Assembly: GCA_016710465.1 (NCBI GenBank)
Contig: JADJVS010000016.1
Location: 1,144,540-1,208,539, forward strand
DNA length: 64,000 nucleotides
Reading direction: 5' to 3'
From: Sulfuritalea sp.
GTDB lineage: Bacteria > Pseudomonadota > Gammaproteobacteria > Burkholderiales > Rhodocyclaceae
Below the pieces are notes generated by a model. That model saw nothing but the letters and a program-made list of their open reading frames with translations, did no database searches and had not been told where the DNA came from. Below, piece after piece: positions 38,745 to 47,555 of this stretch. Each line of letters opens with the position of its first letter. Within the stretch, counting starts at the first letter, position 1. Both the position numbers and the translations under genes were made by a program.

Positions 38745-39361
38745 TTCTTGACCGACGCGGCCTCGCCCGACTTGTTCTTGGCTTGCAGTGTCTTCAACAA
38801 TCCGTCGATGCCGTTGTTGCGAACTTCGGAGGCAAAGGACTCGCGATAGTTCGTGACCAGACTGATGCCGCCGACCTCAATGTCATAAACCTTCCAGCCA
38901 CCCGCCGACTTTTCGAGATAGTAGTCCAGCTCGATGTTCTTGCCGGCGCCTGACTGCTTGATCTCTGTGCGCACGCGCACGTCAGTCTCACCGGCTTTGG
39001 CGGCAAAGGGCTTGAATTCGATGGTCTGATTCTTGTACTCGGTGAGGGCTTTGGAGTAGGTGCGCACCAAAAGGCTTCGGAATTCGTCGGTCAGGGCCTT
39101 TTGCTGGGACGCATTGGCCTGGCGCCAGTCACGTGCCAGCGCAAGCTGGGTCATGCGCGAAAAATTGAAATGCGGCAGCACCTTGGCTTCAACCAGTTCA
39201 ATCGCTTTTTTCGTGTTGCCGGATTGGATATCCTTGTCCTTGCGGACGATATCCAGCACTTCGTTGGTGACCGTCTTGATCAGCGCATCGGGCGCCGATT
39301 CCTGGGCCATGGCCGGCAAAGCGAGCAGCAGGGAACTGAACAGGGCAAAGAGGTATTTCAT
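38741..39361 (-). CDS. mlaC: Periplasmic phospholipid-binding protein MlaC
   Basis: This 206-residue protein has a Sec signal peptide (KYLFALFSSLLLALPAMA) and the MlaC/Ttg2D domain, including VLPHFNFSRMTQLALARDWRQA and VYDIEVGGISLVTNYRESF. MlaC carries phospholipids between MlaA at the outer membrane and MlaFEDB at the inner membrane. The start at 39361 begins the signal peptide. Confidence 0.93.
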   Translation of the reverse strand: MKYLFALFSSLLLALPAMAQESAPDALIKTVTNEVLDIVRKDKDIQSGNTKKAIELVEAKVLPHFNFSRMTQLALARDWRQANASQQKALTDEFRSLLVRTYSKALTEYKNQTIEFKPFAAKAGETDVRVRTEIKQSGAGKNIELDYYLEKSAGGWKVYDIEVGGISLVTNYRESFASEVRNNGIDGLLKTLQAKNKSGEAASVKK

Positions 39362-39410
39362 GTGACTTTCCTGGAATATCCTGAGCCGGCCAGAGCCGGC
39401 CCGAAATGAA

Positions 39411-40253
39411 TTACTGGCTGGAGATTGTCGCGCCGGTCCGGGCCAGGCGAAGTTCGGACTGAACCGGGGTGGCATGTTCGGCACGCGGATCGATACCGGC
39501 GTCATGCGGCAACGCCAGCGGCGCCAAGTCGCGATCGAGGCTGGCTTCGGTTTCGCGTGGCGGATTGCCGTCATGGATCAGGTTGCGCCGACGCTGGAGA
39601 TAGGCATCGCGAATGTAGGAATACTTGTCCAGGGCAGCCTCCTCGACCACCTTGTCGGCGGGGAGCAGGTTGGCGCGATCGTTGACCATCCGCAGCACCA
39701 GCGCGACATCGCGCGTCCGCTTCGGCCGGTGATCGGCGACGGGGTCGGTCGCCACGTCAAGCACCAAGCCGACGGTATCGCGCGCCGTGCGCGGACCGAA
39801 TACCGGGATCACGACGTAGGCGCCATTGCCAACGCCCCAGCGACCGAAGGTCTGGCCAAAGTCTTCGTCGTGCTTTTCCAGGCCCGCATCCGAAGCGATG
39901 TCCAATACGCCGAGGAGGCCGATGGTGGAATTGATCGCCACCCGCCCGAAGTCATTGAAAGCCTGGGGAATCTTGCCTTGCAGCAAGTTATTGACACCGA
40001 TGAAGACATCCTCGATGTTGGCAAAGAAATTGGTCACGCCGGTACGAATCGGCGAGGGGAGCACCGCTTCATAGCCCTTGGCCACCGGCTTGACGATGGC
40101 TGAGTCCAGCCCCTCGTTGAAGGCAAACATCGCGCGGTTGAAGCCTTCGATGGGGTCCTTGGGATTCCCGGTGCTTGCGCAACCGACCAGAAAGCCGGCG
40201 GCGACCGTGGCCAACGCGATGGACTTGAGGCGAGCAGACAGTGTGATCTTCAT
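39411..40253 (-). CDS. mlaA: Outer-membrane lipoprotein MlaA (VacJ)
   Basis: This 280-residue lipoprotein has a lipobox FLVGC at residues 21-25 and the VacJ domain with DPIEGFNRAMFAFNEGLD, NDFGRVAINSTIGLLGVLD and FGRWGVGNGAYVVIPVFGP. MlaA removes phospholipids from the outer leaflet of the outer membrane. The C-terminal tail after about residue 220 is variable and Asp/Arg-rich. It lies within the mla operon, between mlaD and mlaC. Confidence 0.93.
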   Translation of the reverse strand: MKITLSARLKSIALATVAAGFLVGCASTGNPKDPIEGFNRAMFAFNEGLDSAIVKPVAKGYEAVLPSPIRTGVTNFFANIEDVFIGVNNLLQGKIPQAFNDFGRVAINSTIGLLGVLDIASDAGLEKHDEDFGQTFGRWGVGNGAYVVIPVFGPRTARDTVGLVLDVATDPVADHRPKRTRDVALVLRMVNDRANLLPADKVVEEAALDKYSYIRDAYLQRRRNLIHDGNPPRETEASLDRDLAPLALPHDAGIDPRAEHATPVQSELRLARTGATISSQ

Positions 40254-40284
40254 TGTTGTTGGGTTACCCAGGTAAGGCCTGTTG

Positions 40285-40754
40285 TTATTTCTTGCCGCCG
40301 TCCTCGGCAGCCTTGTTGAACATGAACTGACTGATCAGCTTTTCCAGAACCACCGCAGACTGCGTCTTCTTGATGGTGTCACCGGCCTTGAGCATTGCCG
40401 TGTCACCACCGATTTCAAATCCTATGTACTGCTCACCCAGCAATCCCGAGGTGTTGATGGTTGCAAACGTGTCGCGGGGAAACTTGTACCGCGCATCCAG
40501 ATTGATCGTCACCACCGCGACATACGCTTCCGGATCAAAGCGGATTTCCGATACACGCCCAACCACCACTCCGGCACTCTTGACCGCGCCCCGTACCTTC
40601 AGGCCGCCGATGTTATCAAATTTGGCCTGGATTGCATAAGTATCACCGCTGCTGGCCGAGGCCATATTTCCCACCTTGAGGGCAAGAAACAACAAGGCGC
40701 CCAATCCAACGGCGACGAAAACCCTACCCATAGATCCAATGTCGTGCGACTCAT
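40285..40754 (-). pseudogene. mlaD: MlaD substrate-binding protein, one frameshift near the N-terminus (probably a sequencing error)
   Basis: MlaD is the MCE-domain protein that forms a hexameric ring in the periplasm. The expected N-terminus MSRTTLDLWVG is encoded from 40754. Frame is lost at the A run 40728-40731 (T run on the coding strand). Adding one T gives WVGFFVAVGLGALLFLALKVGN and a 156-residue protein. The MCE core with FDNIGGLKVRGAVKSAGVVVG and SGLLGEQYIGFE is intact. An internal ATG at 40731 would give a shorter 148-residue protein without the first residues of the anchor. Confidence 0.88.
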
Positions 40755-40755
40755 G

Positions 40756-41550
40756 TCATGTCCCTGTAAACATGAAAGCGGTAAGTATGAAATCGGCGGC
40801 CAAGATCGCCAACGAGGATGTTACAACGGTGCGCGTGGTAGCCCCGGAAACGCCTTCCGCCGTGGGCTCGGCATCGTAGCCTTCGAACACGGCCACCCAA
40901 CTGACGATGATGCCGAACACGAAGCTCTTAATCACCCCGTTGAGGATATCTTCACGGAAATCGACCGAGGCCTGCATTTGCGACCAGAACGAGCCTTCGT
41001 CCACCCCGATGAGCTGCACTCCGACCAGATAGCCGCCAAAAATGCCCATCGCGGAGAACAGCGCGGCCAGCAAGGGCATCGAGATTACGCCGCCCCAGAA
41101 TCGCGGCGCAACCACGCGGGCAATCGGGTCGACCGCCATCATTTCCATGGCCGACAGTTGCTCGGTCGCCTTCATCATGCCGATCTCGGCCGTAATTGCG
41201 GACCCGGCGCGACTGGCAAACAGCAAAGCCGCAACCACCGGGCCAAGTTCGCGCACCAGCGACAGCGACACCAGAACCCCCAGCGCCTCGGTCGAACCGT
41301 AACGCTGCAGCGTATCGTAGCCCTGCAATCCCAGCACCATGCCGACGAACATCCCGGATACCAGAATGATGATCAGGCTGAGGACGCCGGTGAAATAGAT
41401 CTCGCGGATGGTCAGGTTCAGGCGACGCAGCGCGGTACCCGAGTGCAGCAACATGGCAAGAAAAAACCGGCTGGCGTAACCAAGGCGCCAGATGCGCGCG
41501 GTGACCTTCTGTCCGAGGTTCCGCAGTGCCGGCAGAACGGTCTTATCCAC
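40756..41550 (-). CDS. mlaE: Mla transporter permease MlaE
   Basis: This 264-residue inner-membrane permease has the MlaE/Ttg2B domain, including YDTLQRYGSTEALGVLVSL, RELGPVVAALLFASRAGSA and MKATEQLSAMEMMAVDPIA. It forms the membrane part of the phospholipid transporter with MlaF, MlaD and MlaB. It overlaps mlaF by eight bases and is directly followed by mlaD. Confidence 0.95.
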   Translation of the reverse strand: MDKTVLPALRNLGQKVTARIWRLGYASRFFLAMLLHSGTALRRLNLTIREIYFTGVLSLIIILVSGMFVGMVLGLQGYDTLQRYGSTEALGVLVSLSLVRELGPVVAALLFASRAGSAITAEIGMMKATEQLSAMEMMAVDPIARVVAPRFWGGVISMPLLAALFSAMGIFGGYLVGVQLIGVDEGSFWSQMQASVDFREDILNGVIKSFVFGIIVSWVAVFEGYDAEPTAEGVSGATTRTVVTSSLAILAADFILTAFMFTGT

Positions 41551-42358
41551 GTTGCGCAGCCCTTTCCATCAGTTCGTCGCCATAGGGCCGGGACGGATAG
41601 TGGAATGGCACCGGCCCGTCCGCCTCGCCCCAGACGAATTGGTGCACGTAGGGTACCTTGGAACGCTTTATTTCCTCGGCCGTGCCTTCGGCCACGATCT
41701 TGCCCGCGGAAACGAAATAGACGTAATCGACGATTTTGAGAGACTCCTGCACGTCATGGGTAACGACGACGGAACTGGCGCCAAGCACATCATTTAGCTT
41801 GCGAATCAGTTCGCCGATGATGGAAAGTGAAATCGGATCGAGCCCGGCGAACGGTTCGTCATAGAGGATCAACATCGGATCAAGCGCGACGGCCCGCGCC
41901 AGAGCCACCCGCCGCGCCATGCCTCCGGACAGTTCGGACGGCATCAAGTCGTGGGCGCCGCGCAAGCCCACGGCGTGGAGTTTCATCATGACCAGATCGC
42001 GAATCACGCTTTCCGGCAAATCGGTATGCTCGCGCATCTGGAAAGCAATGTTGTCGTAGACCGACATATCGGTGAACAGCGCGCCGAACTGGAACAACAT
42101 GCCCATGCGCCGACGCAGCAGGTAAAGTCCGTCGCCATCCAGCTCGTTGACCAGTTGCCCGCCAACCTTGACCGAACCCGAAGTCGCCCTGAGCTGGCCG
42201 CCAATCAGGCGTAGCGTGGTCGTCTTGCCGCACCCGGAGCTCCCCATGACGGCAACCACCTTGCCGCGCGGAATCGTCATGTTGATCCCGGTAAGCACAG
42301 GCCGGCTGTCGTACGTGAAATTCAGATCGCGGATTTCGACGAGGGGTTCCAGGGACAT
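41543..42358 (-). CDS. mlaF: Mla transporter ATPase MlaF
   Basis: This 271-residue ABC ATPase has Walker A VMGSSGCGKTTTLRLIGG, signature LSGGMARRVALARA and Walker B LILYDEPFAGLDPIS. The Q-loop segment LFQFGALFTDMSVYDNIAF is typical of MlaF. It is the first gene of the mla operon. The start at 42358 (MSLEPLVEIRDLNF) suits the family; the longer open frame upstream is shadow sequence. Confidence 0.95.
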   Translation of the reverse strand: MSLEPLVEIRDLNFTYDSRPVLTGINMTIPRGKVVAVMGSSGCGKTTTLRLIGGQLRATSGSVKVGGQLVNELDGDGLYLLRRRMGMLFQFGALFTDMSVYDNIAFQMREHTDLPESVIRDLVMMKLHAVGLRGAHDLMPSELSGGMARRVALARAVALDPMLILYDEPFAGLDPISLSIIGELIRKLNDVLGASSVVVTHDVQESLKIVDYVYFVSAGKIVAEGTAEEIKRSKVPYVHQFVWGEADGPVPFHYPSRPYGDELMERAAQRG

Positions 42359-42531
42359 GATTGCACCGGGACACCCGGCTCGGTTTTCAGCGGGCGATTT
42401 TAGCAGAACCACCCCGGCGGCCAATCGCAACAAGCAGCGAAGTGCGGGGTAAACGCCATGCAGAAACCACAATGCAAGCCCCGGGGAATCGGCTAGCATC
42501 GTTCGATCGGATCGGTAACGCGGAACCCAAC

Positions 42532-43970
42532 TTGACCGCCACGGACAGCAAAATCGAACTGCTGATTGTCGACGACGACCCATTGATCGCCGACTCACTC
42601 GGCTTTTTCCTCGGCCGCGAGTACGCGGTAAGCACGGCCTCGACCCGTGCCGAGGCGGTGGGGCGCCTGCGCGATGGTGGACAGGCCCCCTCCTGGCCCT
42701 GATCGATCTCGGTTTGCCGCCGACGCCGCATAGGCCGGACGAAGGTTTTGCCCTGATCGCCGACATCCTCGCCCACGCACCTGGAACCCGAATTGTCGTG
42801 CTGTCCGGACAAAGCGACGAGCTGAACGCCCGTCACGCACGGGCGCTGGGAGCCACGGAGTTCGTCGCCAAGCCGGCGGACCCCGAGTTCCTGCGCCAAC
42901 TGATACGGCGAGTGTTGTCTTTTCGAGACACGTCGACCGAAAACGACGATGGCTTGATCGGAGCAAGCGCAGCACTGCAAAAGCTTCGCGCGCAACTTCG
43001 TCAATTCGCCAATTCGCCGTTTCCTGTCCTGATCGAAGGTGAATCCGGCAGCGGCAAAGAGCTCGCGGCCGGCGCCCTGCACAGGCTATCCGACCGCGCC
43101 GAACGCCCCTACCTTGCGTTGAACTGTGCCGCGATATCGCCCAATCTGGTCGAAGCCACGCTATTCGGCCATGCCAAGGGCGCCTTCACCGGCGCCAGCG
43201 GGCAGCGCGCCGGCTATTTCGAGGAAGCATCCGATGGCACGCTGTTCCTCGACGAAATCGGCGAGCTTCCGTTGGACCTCCAGCCAAAACTGCTGCGCGT
43301 GCTTGAGAACGGGGAATTCCAGCGTATCGGCGAAACCACCGCGCGCCGATCATCGGCTCGCATCGTCGCCGCGACCAATCGCGACCTGAAAAAGGAAGTC
43401 CGCGAGGGTCGCTTTCGCGCCGATCTCTACCACCGCCTTTCGGTTTTTACCGTTGCCATTCCGCCGCTGCGCGATTTGGGCGATGACCGCATCCTCCTGC
43501 TGGAACATTTCCGCGGCTTGTATGCGGCCCAGGCGAATCTGCCGCAATTCCGACTGGGTCAGGCGGCAACGCGACGCTTGCTGTCCTACCCATTTCCGGG
43601 CAACGTACGCGAACTGCGCAACATCGCAATACGCCTGACCACAAAATACGCCGGCATGGAGGTCAGGGTCGATGATCTCGAAGCCGAGTTGGATCCTGGC
43701 GGTGAACTCAACGCGGGAAATGGCATTGCGGCTCCTGCCGCAGCCAACCGCGCGGAATTGGTGGCCATTGCGCTGAACGACATTCAGAGTCACCAGAACT
43801 TCAATCTCGATGCCACGCTGCACATGTGGGAAGAAGCCTACATCGAGGCCGCGCAGCAGATCGCGCACAACAACATGAGCCAGGCGGCCCGCCTGCTCGG
43901 CGTCAATCGCACCACGCTCTACAATCGCATCGACACCCTGGCGCGGGAAAAGCGGAATTCCGCGCAATAG
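42532..43970 (+). pseudogene. Sigma-54-dependent response regulator (PrsR-like), one frameshift (probably a sequencing error)
   Basis: This protein has a receiver domain (about residues 5-125, IELLIVDDDPLIADS and phosphoacceptor Asp in LALIDLGLP), an AAA+ sigma-54 activation domain with EGESGSGKELAAGALH and KGAFTGASGQRAGYF, and a Fis-type HTH (SQAARLLGVNRTTLYNRID). Frame is lost in the C run 42686-42690; one extra C gives 479 residues. Similar regulators accompany PEP-CTERM/exopolysaccharide or pilus loci. It precedes the MSHA-like operon and may control it through RpoN. The start is uncertain: TTG 42532, or ATG 42472. Confidence 0.8.
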
Positions 43971-43999
43971 GACAAGACACGGACTGACGGATCCTTACC

Positions 44000-45565
44000 A
44001 TGTATCTGGAACACTTCGGACTCAACGAACCTCCTTTCCGCATCACGCCCCACACGGATTTCTTCTTCGACGGGGCGAATCGGGGCGCGACCCTCGACGC
44101 CCTGGTCTATGCCATCACTCACGACGAAGGCATCGTCAAGGTAAGCGGCGAAGTCGGTAGCGGCAAGACCATGCTGTGCCGGGTACTGATGGAGCGGCTG
44201 CCAGAGACCGTCACCATCGTTTACCTTGCGAATCCATCGTTGTCGCGAGACGACATACTCTATGCCATCGCCGATGAACTGCGTCTCGAAGTGGCCGAGA
44301 ATTCACGCACCTCCGTGGTCATGCGCGCACTCCAGGACCAGTTGATCAAATCCTATGGCGAAGGCCGTCAGGTGGTGGTGCTGATTGACGAAGCGCACGC
44401 CATGCCGGCGGATACGCTGGAGGAGATCCGGCTGCTGTCGAACCTGGAATCCAACCACAGCAAGCTTCTGCAACTCGTACTCTTCGGCCAACCCGAGTTG
44501 AACGATATCCTGGCCCGTCCGGACATGCGCCAACTCAAGGAACGCATTACCCACAATTTCGGATTGGAGCCGCTGGTTCGCGACGATATCGCCAATTACC
44601 TGGATTTCCGCATGCGGGCGGCCGGCTACCGCGGCCCCAGCGTATTCTCCCAAGCCGCCTTGAAGCTGATCGCGCAAAGCTCGCTAGGGCTGACGCGACG
44701 GATCAACATCATCGCGGACAAGTCGTTGCTCGCCGCATTCTCCGCCAGCACGCATTCGATCGGCGCCAGGGAAGCACGGGCGGCAATACGCGACTGCGAG
44801 TTCAGCGATGCAACATATCGGTCCAGGCGCGACGGCGTGAAACGCCTGCTTTGGCTAGGATCGGCCCTTGCGGTCACCCTCATTGCGGCACTGGCGATGC
44901 TTGCCTTCCCGGCAGGCGACAGGACGCCAGCACCCATCGCGCCTCCACCAACAGCAGCAGCAACCACGGAACGAGCGCCGCCGGCAGCGGCGGCTTCCGC
45001 GCCCGCGACCCCGGTTGCGGTGACGCCAACGAGTACGCCCCCGGACGCGGCGGTACCCAAGCTTCCGCCGCCACCGACATCCGATGCCGCCTTGCCGGTG
45101 AACCCGGCGCAAAATGCCAACGCGGTAGCCGGCTCCGCCCCGACTTTGGCCCGGGGCAGTTCCGTCATCGATCCGCACAAGCAATCGCCTGTCACGAGCC
45201 CGGCAATGTCCCAGGCGCAAGTCCCTCAGGGCAAGATAAAGATCGGGCGTCTGACGCGCGACCGCCTCGAATCGAGCAAGGCCTGGCTCGACCAACTGCC
45301 AAACGACCGCTGGTTCATACAAGTTTTCGCCGCGGATGCCACGCGTCATGCGGAAGTTGAATCCTTGCTGCGCAAACTTCCCGCCACGGGAGACGAAGCG
45401 GAGCACGTCCGGGTGTACTACTCGGAGCTCAGCGGCACACCGCGTTACGGAGTAATCTACGGCGACTTCGCCAGTCGCGAGGCTGCATCGACGGCGATCC
45501 GATCGCTACCCAAGCACTTGCGCGGGAGCAAACCCTATCCACGTCAGGCGATCAGATTGCGGTAG
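44000..45565 (+). CDS. ExeA/MshM-like AAA ATPase with C-terminal SPOR domain
   Basis: This 521-residue protein begins with the ExeA signature MYLEHFGLNEPPFRITPHT. It has Walker A GEVGSGKTMLCRVLME and Walker B VVVLIDEAHAMPAD. A membrane helix lies near residues 281-300 (WLGSALAVTLIAALAML). A long Pro/Ala/Thr linker is followed by a C-terminal SPOR-like domain (WFIQVFAADATRHAEVESLL). MshM/ExeA proteins help install the secretin through the peptidoglycan, and SPOR domains bind denuded glycan. It directly precedes the secretin gene, which supports the role. Confidence 0.85.
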   Translation: MYLEHFGLNEPPFRITPHTDFFFDGANRGATLDALVYAITHDEGIVKVSGEVGSGKTMLCRVLMERLPETVTIVYLANPSLSRDDILYAIADELRLEVAENSRTSVVMRALQDQLIKSYGEGRQVVVLIDEAHAMPADTLEEIRLLSNLESNHSKLLQLVLFGQPELNDILARPDMRQLKERITHNFGLEPLVRDDIANYLDFRMRAAGYRGPSVFSQAALKLIAQSSLGLTRRINIIADKSLLAAFSASTHSIGAREARAAIRDCEFSDATYRSRRDGVKRLLWLGSALAVTLIAALAMLAFPAGDRTPAPIAPPPTAAATTERAPPAAAASAPATPVAVTPTSTPPDAAVPKLPPPPTSDAALPVNPAQNANAVAGSAPTLARGSSVIDPHKQSPVTSPAMSQAQVPQGKIKIGRLTRDRLESSKAWLDQLPNDRWFIQVFAADATRHAEVESLLRKLPATGDEAEHVRVYYSELSGTPRYGVIYGDFASREAASTAIRSLPKHLRGSKPYPRQAIRLR

Positions 45566-45613
45566 GCAAATTCGGCAAATGAAGCGCGATTCCGATCCAA
45601 TCAAATCATTGAG

Positions 45614-45641
45614 TTGCATCGAAAACATAATGTGTTATGCT
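45614..45641 (+). promoter_or_regulatory. Possible promoter of the secretin operon
   Basis: TTGCAT (45614-45619), a 16-base spacer and TATGCT (45636-45641) lie in an AT-rich 109-base gap, 34 bases before the secretin TTG start. I see no clear -24/-12 sigma-54 box here. Confidence 0.5.
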
Positions 45642-45674
45642 AAGTATGGCTACTTTTTCTGATCGGGGATTCGT

Positions 45675-47555
45675 TTGCGTACTTTCGAGATTCCGCCGCT
45701 CCCTGTAGGCCTTGCAGCGTGCCTGGCCCTCTCGGCCTGCGGCGGCTTGCAGCAACAGCCGACCACCACGGGGCACATCACCGCGGAATCCCAGGTAGCA
45801 ACCAGTCCCGACATTCCCGCGCCGGTTGCCGCGACACCCCTGCTTCCGCGTCCGCGTGCCGCCGCAAAGACCGAGTCCTATTCGGTCTCGGTACGCAACA
45901 TTCCGGTGCAGGACCTGCTATTCGCGCTGGCCCGCGACGCCAAACTCAATGTTGATGTGCATCCCGGCATCAACGGCGTCGTGACGATCAATGCCATCGA
46001 CCAGACACTGCAGCAGATTCTTGCGCGGGTATCCAAGCAGATCGACATGCGCTGGGAACTCGACGGCCCCAACTTGCTGGTCATGCCGGATACGCCCTAT
46101 CTGCGCAACTACAAGGTTGACTACGTCAACATGTCGAGGGAGCTGACGGGCTCGGTTTCGATCAACACGCAAATTGCCTCGACCAGCACCAGCGCGGCAG
46201 GGGGCTCCGCCGGTAGCGGCAACAACTCGGCCACAGCGGTGAAGAGCACGGCGCAAAACAATTTCTGGGCATCGCTGGAAAGAAACCTCAAGGATATTCT
46301 CCGGGAAAGCGACAAGATTCTTCCCGAAGGCTCTAGCGAAACGGTGATCGAACGCTCCGACCAGCAGGCCACGACCGGGACGGGTGCGCAGGCCGGTCAA
46401 GCCGCCGGACGCGGCACGGCCCAAGCCGGCAGCGGCATTGCCGGCAGCCCGAACCCGGCGAACCTTCAGCAACAGGGAACCACGGTGGTCAAGCGCACCA
46501 CCTTCCGCGAGGCCGCGTCGATCATCGTCAATCCCGAAGCCGGGGTCATCGTGGTGCGGGCCACGGCACGGCAGCATGAGAAAGTTCAGGAGTATCTCGA
46601 TCTTGTCCTGACCAATGCCAGGCGCCAGGTCGTCATCGAGGCGACCATTGCCGAAGTGAGTTTGAATGATGCCTACCAGCAGGGCATCAATTGGCAGAGC
46701 TTGCGCAGCCTGCGCCCGGGAAATCCTCAGGCCGGCTTCTCGATTGCGCAAAACCCGACGACTGCCACCAATCCGGTTCTGACCACGTCGGGTGCGTTCG
46801 CGACATCGACAAGCGCCCCCTCATTTGGCGCGTCGCCGGGGACATTTGCCTTTCTGCTCAACTACGTCGCACCCGGCCTGGGTCTGGCGTCAACCTTGAG
46901 CCTGCTGGAAACCTTTGGCAAAGTGAAGGTTTTGTCCAGCCCCAAACTGAGTGTTCTCAACAACCAGACCGCGATGCTGAAAGTAGTTAACAACCTGGTC
47001 TATTTCGAGATCAAAAACGACTCGACCACCACGACCACGGGAACGACAAACAACTTCACCGCCACCGCGAAGTCGATCTCCGTCGGACTGGTCATGAGCG
47101 TCACACCGCAGATCAGCGAAAACGGCAGCATTTTGCTCAATGTTCGGCCAACCATTTCAAGCCAGACCGGCCAGGTTCAGGATCCGACCCCCAATCTGGG
47201 AGCCGCAAATAATGTTCCCGTCATCCAGACACGCGAAATGGAGTCCATGCTGCGCCTCTCTGACGGCGAGGTTGCGGTCATGGGTGGGTTGATGGAGGAC
47301 AAGATCAGCAATACGAGCAGCCAGATTCCCGGCCTTGGCGATCTCCCCGGGGTGGGCAACTTCTTCCGCAACCGCAGCGATACCTTGTCCAAGACCGAAC
47401 TGGTCATCTTCCTCAAGCCGACCATCATCCGCGATCCCAGCGTGAATACGGACTATCAGGCCTTCCGCGAACAGTTGCCGGGCCGGACTTTCTTTACCAA
47501 GACACCCGCTGGCGGCGGAAGAACAACGGCTCCACCAGGGGCCGACGCCAAATGA
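45675..47555 (+). CDS. mshL: MSHA-type pilus secretin MshL
   Basis: This 626-residue outer-membrane secretin has a lipoprotein signal (CLALSAC lipobox near residues 17-23), a STN/N0-type domain near residues 75-150 (VSVRNIPVQDLLFALARDAK) and the C-terminal secretin domain. That domain has KVKVLSSPKLSVLNNQTAML, GLVMSVTPQISENGSI and VMGGLMEDK near 535. A Gly/Ser/Thr-rich insertion lies around 175-270. It would form the pore for pilus passage. It starts with TTG; a GGGG stretch precedes it. It overlaps the TPR gene by four bases. Confidence 0.92.
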   Translation: MRTFEIPPLPVGLAACLALSACGGLQQQPTTTGHITAESQVATSPDIPAPVAATPLLPRPRAAAKTESYSVSVRNIPVQDLLFALARDAKLNVDVHPGINGVVTINAIDQTLQQILARVSKQIDMRWELDGPNLLVMPDTPYLRNYKVDYVNMSRELTGSVSINTQIASTSTSAAGGSAGSGNNSATAVKSTAQNNFWASLERNLKDILRESDKILPEGSSETVIERSDQQATTGTGAQAGQAAGRGTAQAGSGIAGSPNPANLQQQGTTVVKRTTFREAASIIVNPEAGVIVVRATARQHEKVQEYLDLVLTNARRQVVIEATIAEVSLNDAYQQGINWQSLRSLRPGNPQAGFSIAQNPTTATNPVLTTSGAFATSTSAPSFGASPGTFAFLLNYVAPGLGLASTLSLLETFGKVKVLSSPKLSVLNNQTAMLKVVNNLVYFEIKNDSTTTTTGTTNNFTATAKSISVGLVMSVTPQISENGSILLNVRPTISSQTGQVQDPTPNLGAANNVPVIQTREMESMLRLSDGEVAVMGGLMEDKISNTSSQIPGLGDLPGVGNFFRNRSDTLSKTELVIFLKPTIIRDPSVNTDYQAFREQLPGRTFFTKTPAGGGRTTAPPGADAK

